A stretch of DNA of 64,000 nt. It comes from Paenibacillus phytorum. Lineage in GTDB: Bacteria; Bacillota; Bacilli; Paenibacillales; NBRC-103111. The stretch spans positions 1-64,000 of the forward strand of contig NZ_WHOA01000030.1 of the NCBI RefSeq assembly GCF_013141715.1. The letters are read 5' to 3'. This document shows positions 31,308 through 40,738 of this stretch, one piece after another. The notes beneath the pieces were generated by a model. It worked only from the letters and a program-made list of their open reading frames with translations, did no database searches and was not told the origin of the DNA. Position 1 is the first letter of the stretch; every line of letters begins with the position of its first letter. The translations under genes and the position numbers were made by a program.

Positions 31308-33968
31308 TTACTTAGCATCGTACCAAGTAAGGCCGAAGTCAACATCCGCGCTCAGCGGGACATCCAGCTTAAGGGCTGCAGCCATGACTTCCGGTACTAA
31401 GCTGCGCATGGTCTCAAGCTCCTCTTCTGGGACTTCAAAGACGAGCTCATCGTGTACTTGAAGCAGCATGCGGCTCTTGAGTCCATCTTGTTTCAAACGG
31501 TCGGCCATCTGGACCATGGCAAGTTTAATGATATCAGCAGCCGTACCTTGTATCGGCGTATTCATCGCTGTTCGTTCTGCAAAGGAACGCAGATTAAAGT
31601 TCGATGCCGTGATCTCGGGAAGATAGCGGCGGCGCTGCAGCAAGGTCGTGACATAACCGTCCCTGCGAGCATCCTTCACGATCTCATCCATATATTTGCG
31701 AACCCCTTGGAAAACAGCAAAATATTGTTCAATGAACTGAGCTGCATCCCTGCGGGTAATGTCTAAGTTCTGGGACAAGCCGTAGTCGCTGATGCCGTAC
31801 ACGATCCCGAAGTTAACGGCTTTGGCCTGACGGCGCATGTTCGCGTCGACGGCGCTCTCTTCCACCCCGAAGACGTCCATGGCTGTCTTCGTGTGGATGT
31901 CCATATTCTGAAGGAACGCTTCCTTCAGATTGTCATCCTGCGAGATGTGCGCAAGCACGCGCAGCTCGATCTGTGAGTAATCCGCAGCAAGAATGTACCA
32001 TCCAGGCTCGGATGGAACGAATACCTTGCGGATCTTACGACCTTCCTCCAGACGAATAGGAATATTCTGGAGGTTCGGGAACTGGCTGCTGAGCCGGCCC
32101 GTGGCGGCAATCGTCTGCCGGTAATAGGTATGCACCTTACCGGTCTCCGGCCGCACCTCTTTGAGCAGCCCTTCGACGTACGTCGATTGCAGCTTCGCAA
32201 GCGAACGGTAGTTCAAAATCTCCCCTACGACTTCGTGGTAGGGCGCAAGGCGCTCCAGCACCTCGGCATCCGTCGAGTAGCCGGTCTTGGTCTTCTTCCA
32301 AGCTGGCAGCCCCAGCTTCTCGAACAAGATCTCGCCGAGCTGCTTCGGCGAGTTGATGTTGAACTCTACGCCGGCGAGCGTGTAGATGCGGGTCATGATC
32401 GCATCCAGCTTGCCTACAAGCTCCACGCCGAACGCTTTAAGCCCCTCGGCATCCAACGCTATGCCGCGCAGCTCCATCTCCGCGAGCACGCCCGCTAGAG
32501 GCAGCTCTAGCTCGTAGAAGAGGCTATGCATCTCGCTCTTCTCCAGCTCTTCGCGCAGCACGGGCACGATGCGCGCAATGGCCATCGCTTTGCGACCCAA
32601 GTGGTCGCTAAGCGCAGCAAGCTCAGGCAAGCGAAACTTCGCCCCCTTGCCAAACACTTCCTCGTCGGTCTTAACGCCCGGCAGGCTGTACTTGCCCGTC
32701 AAGCCGCTCAAGCTAAGATTCGACTCTGTCGGATCGAGTAAGTAAGCGGCCAACAGAGCATCGAAATCCACACCTTTGAGGTGGATACCTTGCCAAGCCA
32801 GCACCAGCTGGGCACGGTGTTGGTCGAAGAGCTGCTTCTTCTTGGAATCATCGCTTAGCCAATTGCGCAGCGGCTCGCCCGCTTCACTCTTCAGCAGCGC
32901 TAAGGGCACGAAGTAAGATGTATTCGTATCTCCATCATACGTAAACCAGACAACGCCAACCCCCACAGCTTGATGGGGATTTTCCCCAACAGCCTCAACA
33001 TGGATCGCTGCGTTATCGCCTATTTTGCCAATCAGTTCTTCCATGTTGTCTTCCGTGACAACAACCGCATCCAAACTCTCGACAACTTGTTCCTCATCCA
33101 CACTGCTTGGCCCGAAATCCATCTTCTCCAGGAGGGATTTGAACTCCAGCTTGCGGAACATACTGGATAAAGCTTGTCCATCAAAGCCATCGTAGCGGAA
33201 AACATCCCACTCGGTTTCCATCGGCACTTCACGGAAAATCGTCGCAAGTTCCTTACTCATAATGGCACTTTGCGCATGCTCCTCGACTTTTTCCTTCATT
33301 TTGCCTTTGAGGCTTGATGCATTAGCAAGCACTTCTTCTACGGTTCCAAACTCATGCAGCATCTTGAGTGCCGTTTTTTCCCCAACACCCGGAATACCTG
33401 GAATATTATCCGACGTATCGCCCATCAACCCTTTGAGGTCGATGATTTGCGCTGGCGTGAGGCCGTATTTCTCTTTTATTTCAGCAGGGTTATAAAGATC
33501 AACTTCACTAATTCCTTTACGTGTGATCGCAACGGTCACATGCTCGGAAGCCAGCTGCAGCATATCCTTATCTCCCGAAACCAGAAGCACCTTCTCGCCT
33601 CTTTCATCAGCTGCCTTGGTCAAGGTTCCAATAATATCGTCAGCCTCGTAGCCTGTCAGCTCAAACTGTGGAATCTTGAAAGCTTTAAGCAGCTCTTTGA
33701 TCAACGGAAACTGCTCGGAGAGCTCAGACGGCGTTTTGGCACGTCCACCCTTATATTCCGTATATTCTTTGTGTCTAAACGTTATTTTCCCAGCGTCGAA
33801 CGCAACGAGAAAATGCGTAGGCTTTTCTTCTTCTATTAATTTCAGCAGCATCGTTGTAAATCCATAAACCGCATTCGTGTGTAAACCACTGGAATTACTG
33901 AGCAAAGGCAAAGCATAAAAAGCTCGATTCGCGATAGAGTTACCATCAATAATAATAAGCTTATCCAT
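31308..33968 (-). CDS. polA: DNA polymerase I
   Basis: The protein has 886 aa from ATG 33968 (MDKLIIIDGNSIANRAFYAL, the family start); the open frame extends 32 codons further up without similarity. The 5'-3' nuclease domain (1-290) has VAFDAGKITFRH, EADDIIGTL and GLMGDTSDNIPGIPGVGEKTA. A middle 3'-5' exonuclease-like domain follows (about 310-480). The polymerase domain (about 510-886) has SQFPNLQNIPIR, ADYSQIELRVLAH, RRQAKAVNFGIVYG and LLQVHDELVFEVP. It fills gaps in repair and removes Okazaki primers. In the middle domain the first carboxylate motif is replaced (AIHVEAVGEN), so proofreading is probably absent, as in other Bacilli. Confidence 0.97.
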   Translation of the reverse strand: MDKLIIIDGNSIANRAFYALPLLSNSSGLHTNAVYGFTTMLLKLIEEEKPTHFLVAFDAGKITFRHKEYTEYKGGRAKTPSELSEQFPLIKELLKAFKIPQFELTGYEADDIIGTLTKAADERGEKVLLVSGDKDMLQLASEHVTVAITRKGISEVDLYNPAEIKEKYGLTPAQIIDLKGLMGDTSDNIPGIPGVGEKTALKMLHEFGTVEEVLANASSLKGKMKEKVEEHAQSAIMSKELATIFREVPMETEWDVFRYDGFDGQALSSMFRKLEFKSLLEKMDFGPSSVDEEQVVESLDAVVVTEDNMEELIGKIGDNAAIHVEAVGENPHQAVGVGVVWFTYDGDTNTSYFVPLALLKSEAGEPLRNWLSDDSKKKQLFDQHRAQLVLAWQGIHLKGVDFDALLAAYLLDPTESNLSLSGLTGKYSLPGVKTDEEVFGKGAKFRLPELAALSDHLGRKAMAIARIVPVLREELEKSEMHSLFYELELPLAGVLAEMELRGIALDAEGLKAFGVELVGKLDAIMTRIYTLAGVEFNINSPKQLGEILFEKLGLPAWKKTKTGYSTDAEVLERLAPYHEVVGEILNYRSLAKLQSTYVEGLLKEVRPETGKVHTYYRQTIAATGRLSSQFPNLQNIPIRLEEGRKIRKVFVPSEPGWYILAADYSQIELRVLAHISQDDNLKEAFLQNMDIHTKTAMDVFGVEESAVDANMRRQAKAVNFGIVYGISDYGLSQNLDITRRDAAQFIEQYFAVFQGVRKYMDEIVKDARRDGYVTTLLQRRRYLPEITASNFNLRSFAERTAMNTPIQGTAADIIKLAMVQMADRLKQDGLKSRMLLQVHDELVFEVPEEELETMRSLVPEVMAAALKLDVPLSADVDFGLTWYDAK

Positions 33969-34101
33969 AAGTTCGCACCCCGATTTTTGACATACTTCCT
34001 TCATCATAGCATACGAAATTAAAATAAAAAAACGGTTCCGCACATAAACATGTATGGAATCCATTATTCAATGGGCCGCTCTTCAGAAGGAGGTTCTCCA
34101 T

Positions 34102-34851
34102 ATGAGCCCTTTTTTCTCACCAATACGCAAAAAGGTTATTTTTTTCGATATGAATAATACGATTCTGGATCGCAGACAATGCTTTGATTCGGCTTTCCTT
34201 GAAGTCATGAACGACTTTACGGCGAGATGGGATCCAGGCGAAATGCTTTTTACCAGCCAAGAAGCCCTGCAAAGCTATAAGATGGAGTGGAGCCGTCACC
34301 GAAAGGCACCGATTAGGAGCCCCATATCCCCTGATGAGCTGCGCCACATTTGTTTACGTAAAGCTCTTCAACCTATGCCGGTGAACGTCAGTCCTGCCTT
34401 TACACGATCTTTTTTCGAACAGGTAGAAGAACAGGAAGATAACTTCGTTGCCCTCTTTCCCGGCGTTGAAGACACACTTGAGGCATTATCACATAACTAT
34501 AAACTGGCTATCATCAGTAATGGAAATCGGAAAAGGTTGCAGAGTAACTTGGAGAAAATGAAACTCACCAGGTGGATCGATCAAGATCGGTTATTTAGTT
34601 CAGAGAAGGATGGACCGCGAAAGCCGCACCCCGCTATCTTTGAGAGAGCCCTAAAGACGATGAGCACGGCTTCAAACCAAAGTGTTATGGTTGGAAATTC
34701 GTGGCGTAACGATGTGGTGGGGGCCGCGTCAAGCGGCATGGATGCGATTTGGATACATCCGGGGAATATCAAGAAAATATCCGAGCGCCGAATCGGTAAA
34801 CAGAAGGTCATTATTATCCGTTCTTTTAAACAATTGTTATACACTTTCTAA
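34102..34851 (+). CDS. HAD-superfamily protein with altered catalytic motifs
   Basis: The protein has 249 aa from ATG 34102, seven bases after AAGGAGG. It has a YfnB/PhnX-like helical cap and HAD core. Motif I reads FFDMNNT (16-20), so the nucleophile Asp16 is present, but the second Asp of the DxDxT motif is Asn18. Motif II is IISNGN (Ser139), motif III Lys174 in RKPHPAIF, and motif IV MVGNSWRNDVVGA, where the usual GD is GN (Asn199) while Asp204 remains. Phosphatase activity may be weak or changed. It is divergent from polA, and its last 15 bases overlap the end of the convergent EAL-GGDEF gene. Substrate unknown. Confidence 0.85.
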   Translation: MSPFFSPIRKKVIFFDMNNTILDRRQCFDSAFLEVMNDFTARWDPGEMLFTSQEALQSYKMEWSRHRKAPIRSPISPDELRHICLRKALQPMPVNVSPAFTRSFFEQVEEQEDNFVALFPGVEDTLEALSHNYKLAIISNGNRKRLQSNLEKMKLTRWIDQDRLFSSEKDGPRKPHPAIFERALKTMSTASNQSVMVGNSWRNDVVGAASSGMDAIWIHPGNIKKISERRIGKQKVIIIRSFKQLLYTF

Positions 34852-36615
34852 TTCAAGGCCACTTGAGCCAATTTTTTCAAAATAATAAATACTTCCTTGA
34901 TGCGCTTTTGCTTTCTTTTTAAGTAGGGCGGCTGTTTGGGAAATATGTTCGAGTGAAATGGGAGATTCACATACACAAACGACTAAAGAGAGCGAAAGCG
35001 TAACTCCCTCGCTCTTTACCTTGTTGCCGCTCCGATCCCATACATACTCCCACTCCTCATCCTCATAGAACATCTGCACACCTTGTTCGAAGCGGCGAAT
35101 GATTTCCTGACACAGTTGTTTTGGAGAAAACGTGGAAGAGATCGCGATAAAATCATCGCCTCCTACATGCCCGACAAAATCATGCGGAGTCCCACAAACC
35201 GCAATGGATTGCTGCATAATATCAGCTGTATATTGAATCAGTTGGTCCCCTTTTTGAAATCCAAACCGATCATTGAACCATTTGAAGTAATCCAAATCCG
35301 CATATACCACATGAAACGGCTTGTTCTCACTTATCCTCTTGTTCAATTCGCGATTGATTTGCAAATTCCCTGGCAGTCCTGTTAGTGGATTGGCCACGCG
35401 CGCAGACTCCATTCGTACATTCGTTATACTCTCAAGAATCGTTCTGATGGATGCTACTCCTCCCATCTTCCCATTGCTTGTAACGATGACTAGGTCGTAC
35501 AAGTGGTTTATTGCGCGTGAGGTAGCCATCTGTGATACTTCTTCAACAGGCATCAACTCGTCCACGATTAGCGGCGATTCATCCATAATACTGTCAATGG
35601 TTCGATTCCAGAACAAGGAGAAGGCGTATTGACCAGTTAATTGTTGAAATAAGCGGTCTCTCATCATGAGGCCAATCGGCACCTCTTCATCCACGATGAC
35701 AGCACCCACTGCCTCTTGATTTTTTTTGAAGTAATCCACCACTTCCGAAATCAGTTTTTTCTTGTCAAACACTTTCACAGGAGTTTTCAGGTCGCCAATG
35801 CTCCAAGTCATACTGCTTCCTTGTACTTTGCGATGCTGCCAAATCAACATTTTATGGATGTCCTGCACCAGCGCGGGAGATTCATTTGGCTTTCCAAGCA
35901 AATAGCCTTGGGCATAATGCACGCCGAGCCGAGTTAATTTGGTTAGTTCGTCCGCATGTTCAATGCCTTCAGCGATGAGGGAAATGTTCATTTTATGGGC
36001 AAAAGTAACGAATGTTTCAAGGATATACTCTTTTACTTTGTTTTTATGTATATTTTCAATGAGAGAACGATCAATCTTAATAAAATCAGGCTGAAGTTCC
36101 GCAATCGCTTGTAGGGAGGAATATCCCGCACCAGCATCATCTATGGCAATTCGATAGCCTTGTTTACGGTAATGCTCCAGAATCTTTTGAGCTAAGGAGG
36201 AATCCTCAATCGAACTTCTTTCCGTAATTTCAAAAACGACATTGCTTGGACGGAGTCCGTATTTCTGTAAAATCTCAAGCGTTTTACCAGGAACAAATCC
36301 AGGATCGTAAAGCACTTGTGATGAAATATTGATAAAAAGCAATTGCTGCGGATGCTCCAAAATGGATCCTTTAATCGCTTTTTCACGAGCAAGCTGCTCA
36401 AGCATGTAGAGCTCCCCTTGCTGCTCTGCGAATTGAAACATGGCCAAAGGTGAATGAAAGGGACTATCTTTGGGACCTCGCGTTAACGCTTCATACCCCA
36501 TTACTTGACCATCCTGCAGCGAGATAATAGGCTGATAAACGGAATATATGTACTCTTTATCTATCATCTTATAGAATTGTTCCAGCATTTCTGACTGAAC
36601 CTTCATGTCCATCAT
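34837..36615 (-). CDS. EAL-CBS-GGDEF protein (cyclic-di-GMP turnover)
   Basis: The protein has 592 aa and no membrane segment. The EAL phosphodiesterase domain (about 20-255) has EAL at 42-44, FINISS, FEITERSS, IDDAGAGYSS (158-167), FIKIDRSL and IAEGIEH. A CBS-pair-like region follows (about 275-400). The GGDEF domain (about 405-590) has NPLTGLPGN, YADLDYFKWFNDRFGFQKGD and GGDDF at 485-489, a conservative variant of GGDEF. Both active sites look largely intact, so it may make and degrade cyclic di-GMP, with CBS as nucleotide sensor. ATG 36615 and ATG 36606 are both possible starts. It lies 8 kb from a cyclic-di-GMP riboswitch. Confidence 0.92.
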   Translation of the reverse strand: MMDMKVQSEMLEQFYKMIDKEYIYSVYQPIISLQDGQVMGYEALTRGPKDSPFHSPLAMFQFAEQQGELYMLEQLAREKAIKGSILEHPQQLLFINISSQVLYDPGFVPGKTLEILQKYGLRPSNVVFEITERSSIEDSSLAQKILEHYRKQGYRIAIDDAGAGYSSLQAIAELQPDFIKIDRSLIENIHKNKVKEYILETFVTFAHKMNISLIAEGIEHADELTKLTRLGVHYAQGYLLGKPNESPALVQDIHKMLIWQHRKVQGSSMTWSIGDLKTPVKVFDKKKLISEVVDYFKKNQEAVGAVIVDEEVPIGLMMRDRLFQQLTGQYAFSLFWNRTIDSIMDESPLIVDELMPVEEVSQMATSRAINHLYDLVIVTSNGKMGGVASIRTILESITNVRMESARVANPLTGLPGNLQINRELNKRISENKPFHVVYADLDYFKWFNDRFGFQKGDQLIQYTADIMQQSIAVCGTPHDFVGHVGGDDFIAISSTFSPKQLCQEIIRRFEQGVQMFYEDEEWEYVWDRSGNKVKSEGVTLSLSLVVCVCESPISLEHISQTAALLKKKAKAHQGSIYYFEKIGSSGLELESV

Positions 36616-36794
36616 CCCTTACCTGAATATACTTATTTCTCTAGTCTATCAAATCAAATGACTGGCTTTATTATCCATATGTAAAATGTATGTAAAGACT
36701 TCAAAAAAAAAAGAGGGAATTCAATCTTTTTCCCGAAAAAGAGAAGGATGGATTGTTAGGTGCGTACAATGTACAAGCACGGAAAGGATTTGAA

Positions 36795-38372
36795 ATGGAA
36801 CAACAAGTAAAAATCTTGGCGGTAGATGACCGCTACGAGAACTTGCTGGCTCTGAATAGCATTCTGGCCTCTTCCAACTATGACGTTATTTCTCTGCAAT
36901 CGGGCGAGGAAGTTCTGAGATATCTATTAAAAGAACCCGCTGATCACATCGCTGTAATCTTGATGGATGTGCAAATGCCTGGACTTAGCGGCTTCGAGAC
37001 GGCCGAACTGATCAAGCAGCGAAAAGCTTGTCAGGATATTCCCATCATCTTCCTAACGGCTCTCAGCACCTCTATTGAGCATGTTTTGAAGGGCTACCAT
37101 GTGGGCTCTATTGATTATTTATTCAAACCTATTCATCCTAAAATGCTGCGCATGAAAGTCGATGGCTTCGTTAACATGCACCTCAATCATCAAAAAATCA
37201 AATATCAAAGTGAACTGCTGCATAAGCGAACGCTAGATCTCGAAGAGACCAACCGCAAGTTAGCTGAAGCGGAAGAGAAATTAAAGCAGCAAAATTTTCT
37301 TTTGGAACAATGGGTGGAAGAGAGAACCTCCGAATTAGTGGATGCCCATGAAAAGCTCATAAAATCACAGGAACACTTCAAGAAAATGTTCATACTCTCT
37401 CCTTCTTTGATGGCTATTCGCCGTCTACCTGATCTCACCTATCTCGAAATTAATGAAAGCTGGAAACAATATACAGGCTATGGCGATGAAATCATTGGAA
37501 CAACACTAGATCTCTTACGAGCTGAAGTGGGTGATACAAGGAACTGTAATGATGTCATCCATAATTGCAAGGTCAAGTATGAAACCAAGTCCAAGGAAAT
37601 TCGAACAGCCCTGCTTTCAACGGAAATTATCGATATTGAAAATGAAAGCTGCTTGCTCGAAGTTGCCGTCGATATCACGGAAAGCTTGCGATTTGAATCG
37701 GAAATGGCTCGTCTAGCTCAACTCAATCTAGTTGGGGAAATGGCCGCCGGTATTGCCCACGAGATTCGCAACCCGATGACGACCATTCGCGGCTTTCTCC
37801 AATTATTTCAAGAGAACGATCGTCATATGCAAAAAGAATACATCCCTATCATGCTAGAAGAGTTGGACAGAGCGAACGAGATTATTACCGAATATTTATC
37901 TCTGGCCAAAAATAAGCAATCCCATCAACAACCTGAAAATATCAATCGTATTATCGAAATGCTCATCCCCCTCATCCAAGCTGAAGCCGTCATGTCCGGC
38001 AAGCATGTTCATTTCCAATTCAAGGATTGTCCTGTTATTCAACTCGACGATAAAGAAATGCGTCAACTCATATTGAATATGTGTATGAATGGTTTGGAAG
38101 CAATGAGCCTCGGCGGTAAGCTGAGAATTGAAACCTACACCGAGACAGAACACGTCGTTCTACTTATTGCTGATGAAGGTATAGGAATTAATGAGGAACA
38201 TCTGGAGAAGCTAGGAAGACCTTTCTTCACGACCAAAGATGAAGGTACGGGGCTTGGTTTAGCTATTTGCTACAGCATCGCTGCCAGGCATCATGCTTCG
38301 ATTGAAGTTCAATCAAGTGAGAAAGGAACAACCTTCCTTATTCGCTTTCCAATTACCGCCTCACAAACATGA
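36795..38372 (+). CDS. REC-PAS-histidine kinase signalling protein
   Basis: The protein has 525 aa from ATG 36795, six bases after GGAAAGGA; the frame is open 14 codons further up. A receiver domain (1-125) has D11/D12, D58 in ILMDVQMPG and Lys111 in LFKPIHP. A coiled coil (about 131-195), a PAS domain (about 195-300), HisKA with His322 in GIAHEIRNPMTTIRGFLQL, and HATPase with NMCMNGLEAM, DEGIGI and GTGLGLAI follow. No transmembrane segment is present, so it is a soluble kinase whose own receiver is probably phosphorylated by another kinase, similar to KinA/Spo0-type relay or two-component cross-talk. Signal unknown. Confidence 0.9.
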   Translation: MEQQVKILAVDDRYENLLALNSILASSNYDVISLQSGEEVLRYLLKEPADHIAVILMDVQMPGLSGFETAELIKQRKACQDIPIIFLTALSTSIEHVLKGYHVGSIDYLFKPIHPKMLRMKVDGFVNMHLNHQKIKYQSELLHKRTLDLEETNRKLAEAEEKLKQQNFLLEQWVEERTSELVDAHEKLIKSQEHFKKMFILSPSLMAIRRLPDLTYLEINESWKQYTGYGDEIIGTTLDLLRAEVGDTRNCNDVIHNCKVKYETKSKEIRTALLSTEIIDIENESCLLEVAVDITESLRFESEMARLAQLNLVGEMAAGIAHEIRNPMTTIRGFLQLFQENDRHMQKEYIPIMLEELDRANEIITEYLSLAKNKQSHQQPENINRIIEMLIPLIQAEAVMSGKHVHFQFKDCPVIQLDDKEMRQLILNMCMNGLEAMSLGGKLRIETYTETEHVVLLIADEGIGINEEHLEKLGRPFFTTKDEGTGLGLAICYSIAARHHASIEVQSSEKGTTFLIRFPITASQT

Positions 38373-38374
38373 AA

Positions 38375-38415
38375 AAGGGACGCTCACAAGTCATGATGAC
38401 TTAGGAGCGTCCCTT
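38375..38415. terminator. bidirectional terminator between the kinase and phoU
   Basis: AAGGGACGCTC pairs with GAGCGTCCCTT, and the inner part AAGTCATGATGACTT is itself a palindrome, so the hairpin is nearly continuous. It lies between convergent genes. Confidence 0.85.
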
Positions 38416-38430
38416 CTATATTGGAATTAC

Positions 38431-39090
38431 TTACACATTCAAGTCTTTGCGTTTCCCCGTGACCATATAAATAACACCTTCACCGATATTCGTTGTGTGA
38501 TCAGCTACACGCTCTAAGAAATGAGCAACAAACAATAAATGGGTCAACTGACGGTTACGATTGTAATCAGAGCCCATCATCCCCATCAATTCCTGCATCA
38601 CCGAGCTGTATAGTTTATCCACGCGGTCATCTTTCTCGGCAAGCGCAGCAGCCCTGTGAACATCGCGTTCTGTATAAGAGACTAGGCTCTCATGCAGCAT
38701 CTCAATGGCAATATCGGCCATTTGAGGAATGACTTCGAGCGGCTTAACAAGCTCTTCTCCAGCAAGACGGATCGTAGTCTTTGCAATATCTACGGCATGA
38801 TCAGCAATTCGTTCCAAGTCTGTAGCGATTTTCATAGCTGTTCCAATGATTCGCAGATCACTTGCCATTGGTTGTTGTAAAGCAATTAATCGAAGGCAAA
38901 GCTCATCGATAGTTGTTAAATAATCATCAATGAGATCATCATTCTTAATGACTTGCCGTGCCGCATTCTCATCGAACTTGGCCAACGACTCCACGGACTT
39001 AAGAATCAAATCCTTTACGCTTTCCCCCATATCCTGCAATTCTTTTTGCAAAACTGACAATGATTGATGAAACCCAGGTCTTGCGTCCAT
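38431..39090 (-). CDS. phoU: phosphate signalling protein PhoU
   Basis: The 219-aa all-helical protein is made of two similar three-helix halves, each with a metal-binding stretch (IGTAMKIATDLERIADHAVDIA and LLFVAHFLERVADHTTNIGEGV). PhoU couples the Pst transporter to the PhoR kinase and damps phosphate uptake. Last gene of the pst operon, 25 bases after pstB. Confidence 0.96.
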   Translation of the reverse strand: MDARPGFHQSLSVLQKELQDMGESVKDLILKSVESLAKFDENAARQVIKNDDLIDDYLTTIDELCLRLIALQQPMASDLRIIGTAMKIATDLERIADHAVDIAKTTIRLAGEELVKPLEVIPQMADIAIEMLHESLVSYTERDVHRAAALAEKDDRVDKLYSSVMQELMGMMGSDYNRNRQLTHLLFVAHFLERVADHTTNIGEGVIYMVTGKRKDLNV

Positions 39091-39115
39091 TTTGCGTCTC
39101 TCCCCTCAGTTGTAG

Positions 39116-39877
39116 TTAACCGAATCTTCCCGTAATGTAATCTTCCGTACGTTGATCATTCGGATTGGTAAAAATCTTATCCGTCTTGTCCGTTTCCACT
39201 AAGTATCCATTAAGGAAGAAAGAGGTCATATCCGAAATCCTTGCTGCCTGCTGCATGTTGTGCGTAACGATGATGATGGTGTATTTCTCTTTCAAAGTTT
39301 GTGTCAACTCTTCAACTTTGAGCGTTGAGATGGGATCTAGCGCCGACGTAGGCTCATCCATAAGAAGTACATCGGGTTCTACAGCTAGCAACCGTGCGAT
39401 ACATAAACGCTGTTGTTGTCCGCCGGACAGGCCTAGAGCAGATTTATGCAAACGATCCTTTACTTCATCCCATAAAGCCGCTTGTACAAGACTGCGCTCT
39501 ACAATTTCGTCTAGGACGGCTTTCTTCTTCGTACCATGGATGCGAGGGCCGTATGCAATGTTGTCATAAATGCTCATCGGAAATGGATTTGGACGTTGAA
39601 ATACCATCCCTACGCGCTTACGCAGTGAAACAACATCGGAATCGGAATCATAGATATTGTGACCATCCACAGCTACATTTCCAGTAATACGCACACTATC
39701 AATGAGATCATTCATACGGTTCAAGGTGCGCAGGAAGGTGGATTTCCCACAGCCTGAAGGACCGATCAAAGCAGCTATTGTACCCGTTTCTATAGCCAAT
39801 TCAATATCGTGGAGAGCATGATTATCTCCGTAAAATAAATTTAATTTGTCCGCTTTAATCTTATGCTTGGTCGCCAC
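39116..39877 (-). CDS. pstB: phosphate ABC transporter ATP-binding protein PstB
   Basis: The 253-aa ATPase has Walker [11 protein letters not shown]-loop region [20 protein letters not shown], signature LSGGQQQR, Walker [15 protein letters not shown] and switch His in [24 protein letters not shown] is characteristic of PstB. It energises the PstA/PstC channel. Confidence 0.97.
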   Translation of the reverse strand: MATKHKIKADKLNLFYGDNHALHDIELAIETGTIAALIGPSGCGKSTFLRTLNRMNDLIDSVRITGNVAVDGHNIYDSDSDVVSLRKRVGMVFQRPNPFPMSIYDNIAYGPRIHGTKKKAVLDEIVERSLVQAALWDEVKDRLHKSALGLSGGQQQRLCIARLLAVEPDVLLMDEPTSALDPISTLKVEELTQTLKEKYTIIIVTHNMQQAARISDMTSFFLNGYLVETDKTDKIFTNPNDQRTEDYITGRFG

Positions 39878-39880
39878 GAT

Positions 39881-40738
39881 TTATTTCCCCCCGGAAAGTC
39901 TTTTTTGTAAAATTCGGCTTGGTATGCTGACAAGTAGGTTAAAGATGAGCACGACGATTAGGAGCAGCGCAGCACTTCCTTTAGCGATTTCCTTGGCATC
40001 CGGAACTAACGCTTCAGCGCCAACATACCAGAGATGAACGGATAGTGTCTCCCCCATCTTCAGTGGATTGAAATCCGGAAAGAAGCGAGAAACCGATAAG
40101 CCGGCTGTATAAATTAGAATCGCAGATTCGCCTAGCGCGCGTCCTGCAATCAAAGTAATCCCCGTAATTAAGCTTGGTAGCGAAGCAGGTATGAGCACTT
40201 TGCGAATGGCTTGCCATCTGGTTGAGCCAAGTGCAAGGCTTGCCTCCCAATAAGATTCAGGAACCGTACGGATCGATACCTCTGTGACCCTTACCATAAC
40301 AGGTAAATTAAGCAGAGCAACCGTCGCGGCCCCACCAATAATTGAAAACTTCAGACCGAGCAAATTGGCGAAAAGTAAGAAACCGAACAATCCAAATACG
40401 ATAGAAGGAACAGAAGCCAGAGCTTCAACCGAGATTCGTACGAGATCAGTGAACCAATTTTTTTGTGCATATATCGCCAAGTATATCCCCGAGAATAAAC
40501 CGATTGGAATGGATATCAGCAGGGATAAGAATAGGACATAGAAGGAGTTGAACAATTGCGGGCCTACACCGCCGCCAGCTTTGATCTCCTCAGACTTCCC
40601 AAAGATGAAATTCCATGATAAATGTGGAACTCCATCACCTAATATTCGAAATAGAAACCAAGCCAGAATCAAAATAATAACAATGCCCGATGCCCAGAAA
40701 TACATCGTGGCCAAACGATCCGTTGTTTTGCTCTTCAT
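39881..40738 (-). CDS. pstA: phosphate ABC transporter permease PstA
   Basis: The 285-aa protein has six membrane helices. The ATPase-contact loop reads YWEASLALGSTRWQAIRKVLIPASLPSL, and the VPSIVFGLFGF stretch is typical of Pst permeases. ATG overlaps the pstC stop by four bases, and the pstB start follows three bases after the stop, so expression is coupled. Confidence 0.96.
   Translation of the reverse strand: MKSKTTDRLATMYFWASGIVIILILAWFLFRILGDGVPHLSWNFIFGKSEEIKAGGGVGPQLFNSFYVLFLSLLISIPIGLFSGIYLAIYAQKNWFTDLVRISVEALASVPSIVFGLFGFLLFANLLGLKFSIIGGAATVALLNLPVMVRVTEVSIRTVPESYWEASLALGSTRWQAIRKVLIPASLPSLITGITLIAGRALGESAILIYTAGLSVSRFFPDFNPLKMGETLSVHLWYVGAEALVPDAKEIAKGSAALLLIVVLIFNLLVSIPSRILQKRLSGGK

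Noticed and set aside
33969..34064. N-terminal extension of polA by 32 codons
   Set aside because: The extra residues do not resemble PolA, and MDKLIIIDGNS is the conserved family start; the extension also covers the promoter region of the divergent HAD gene.
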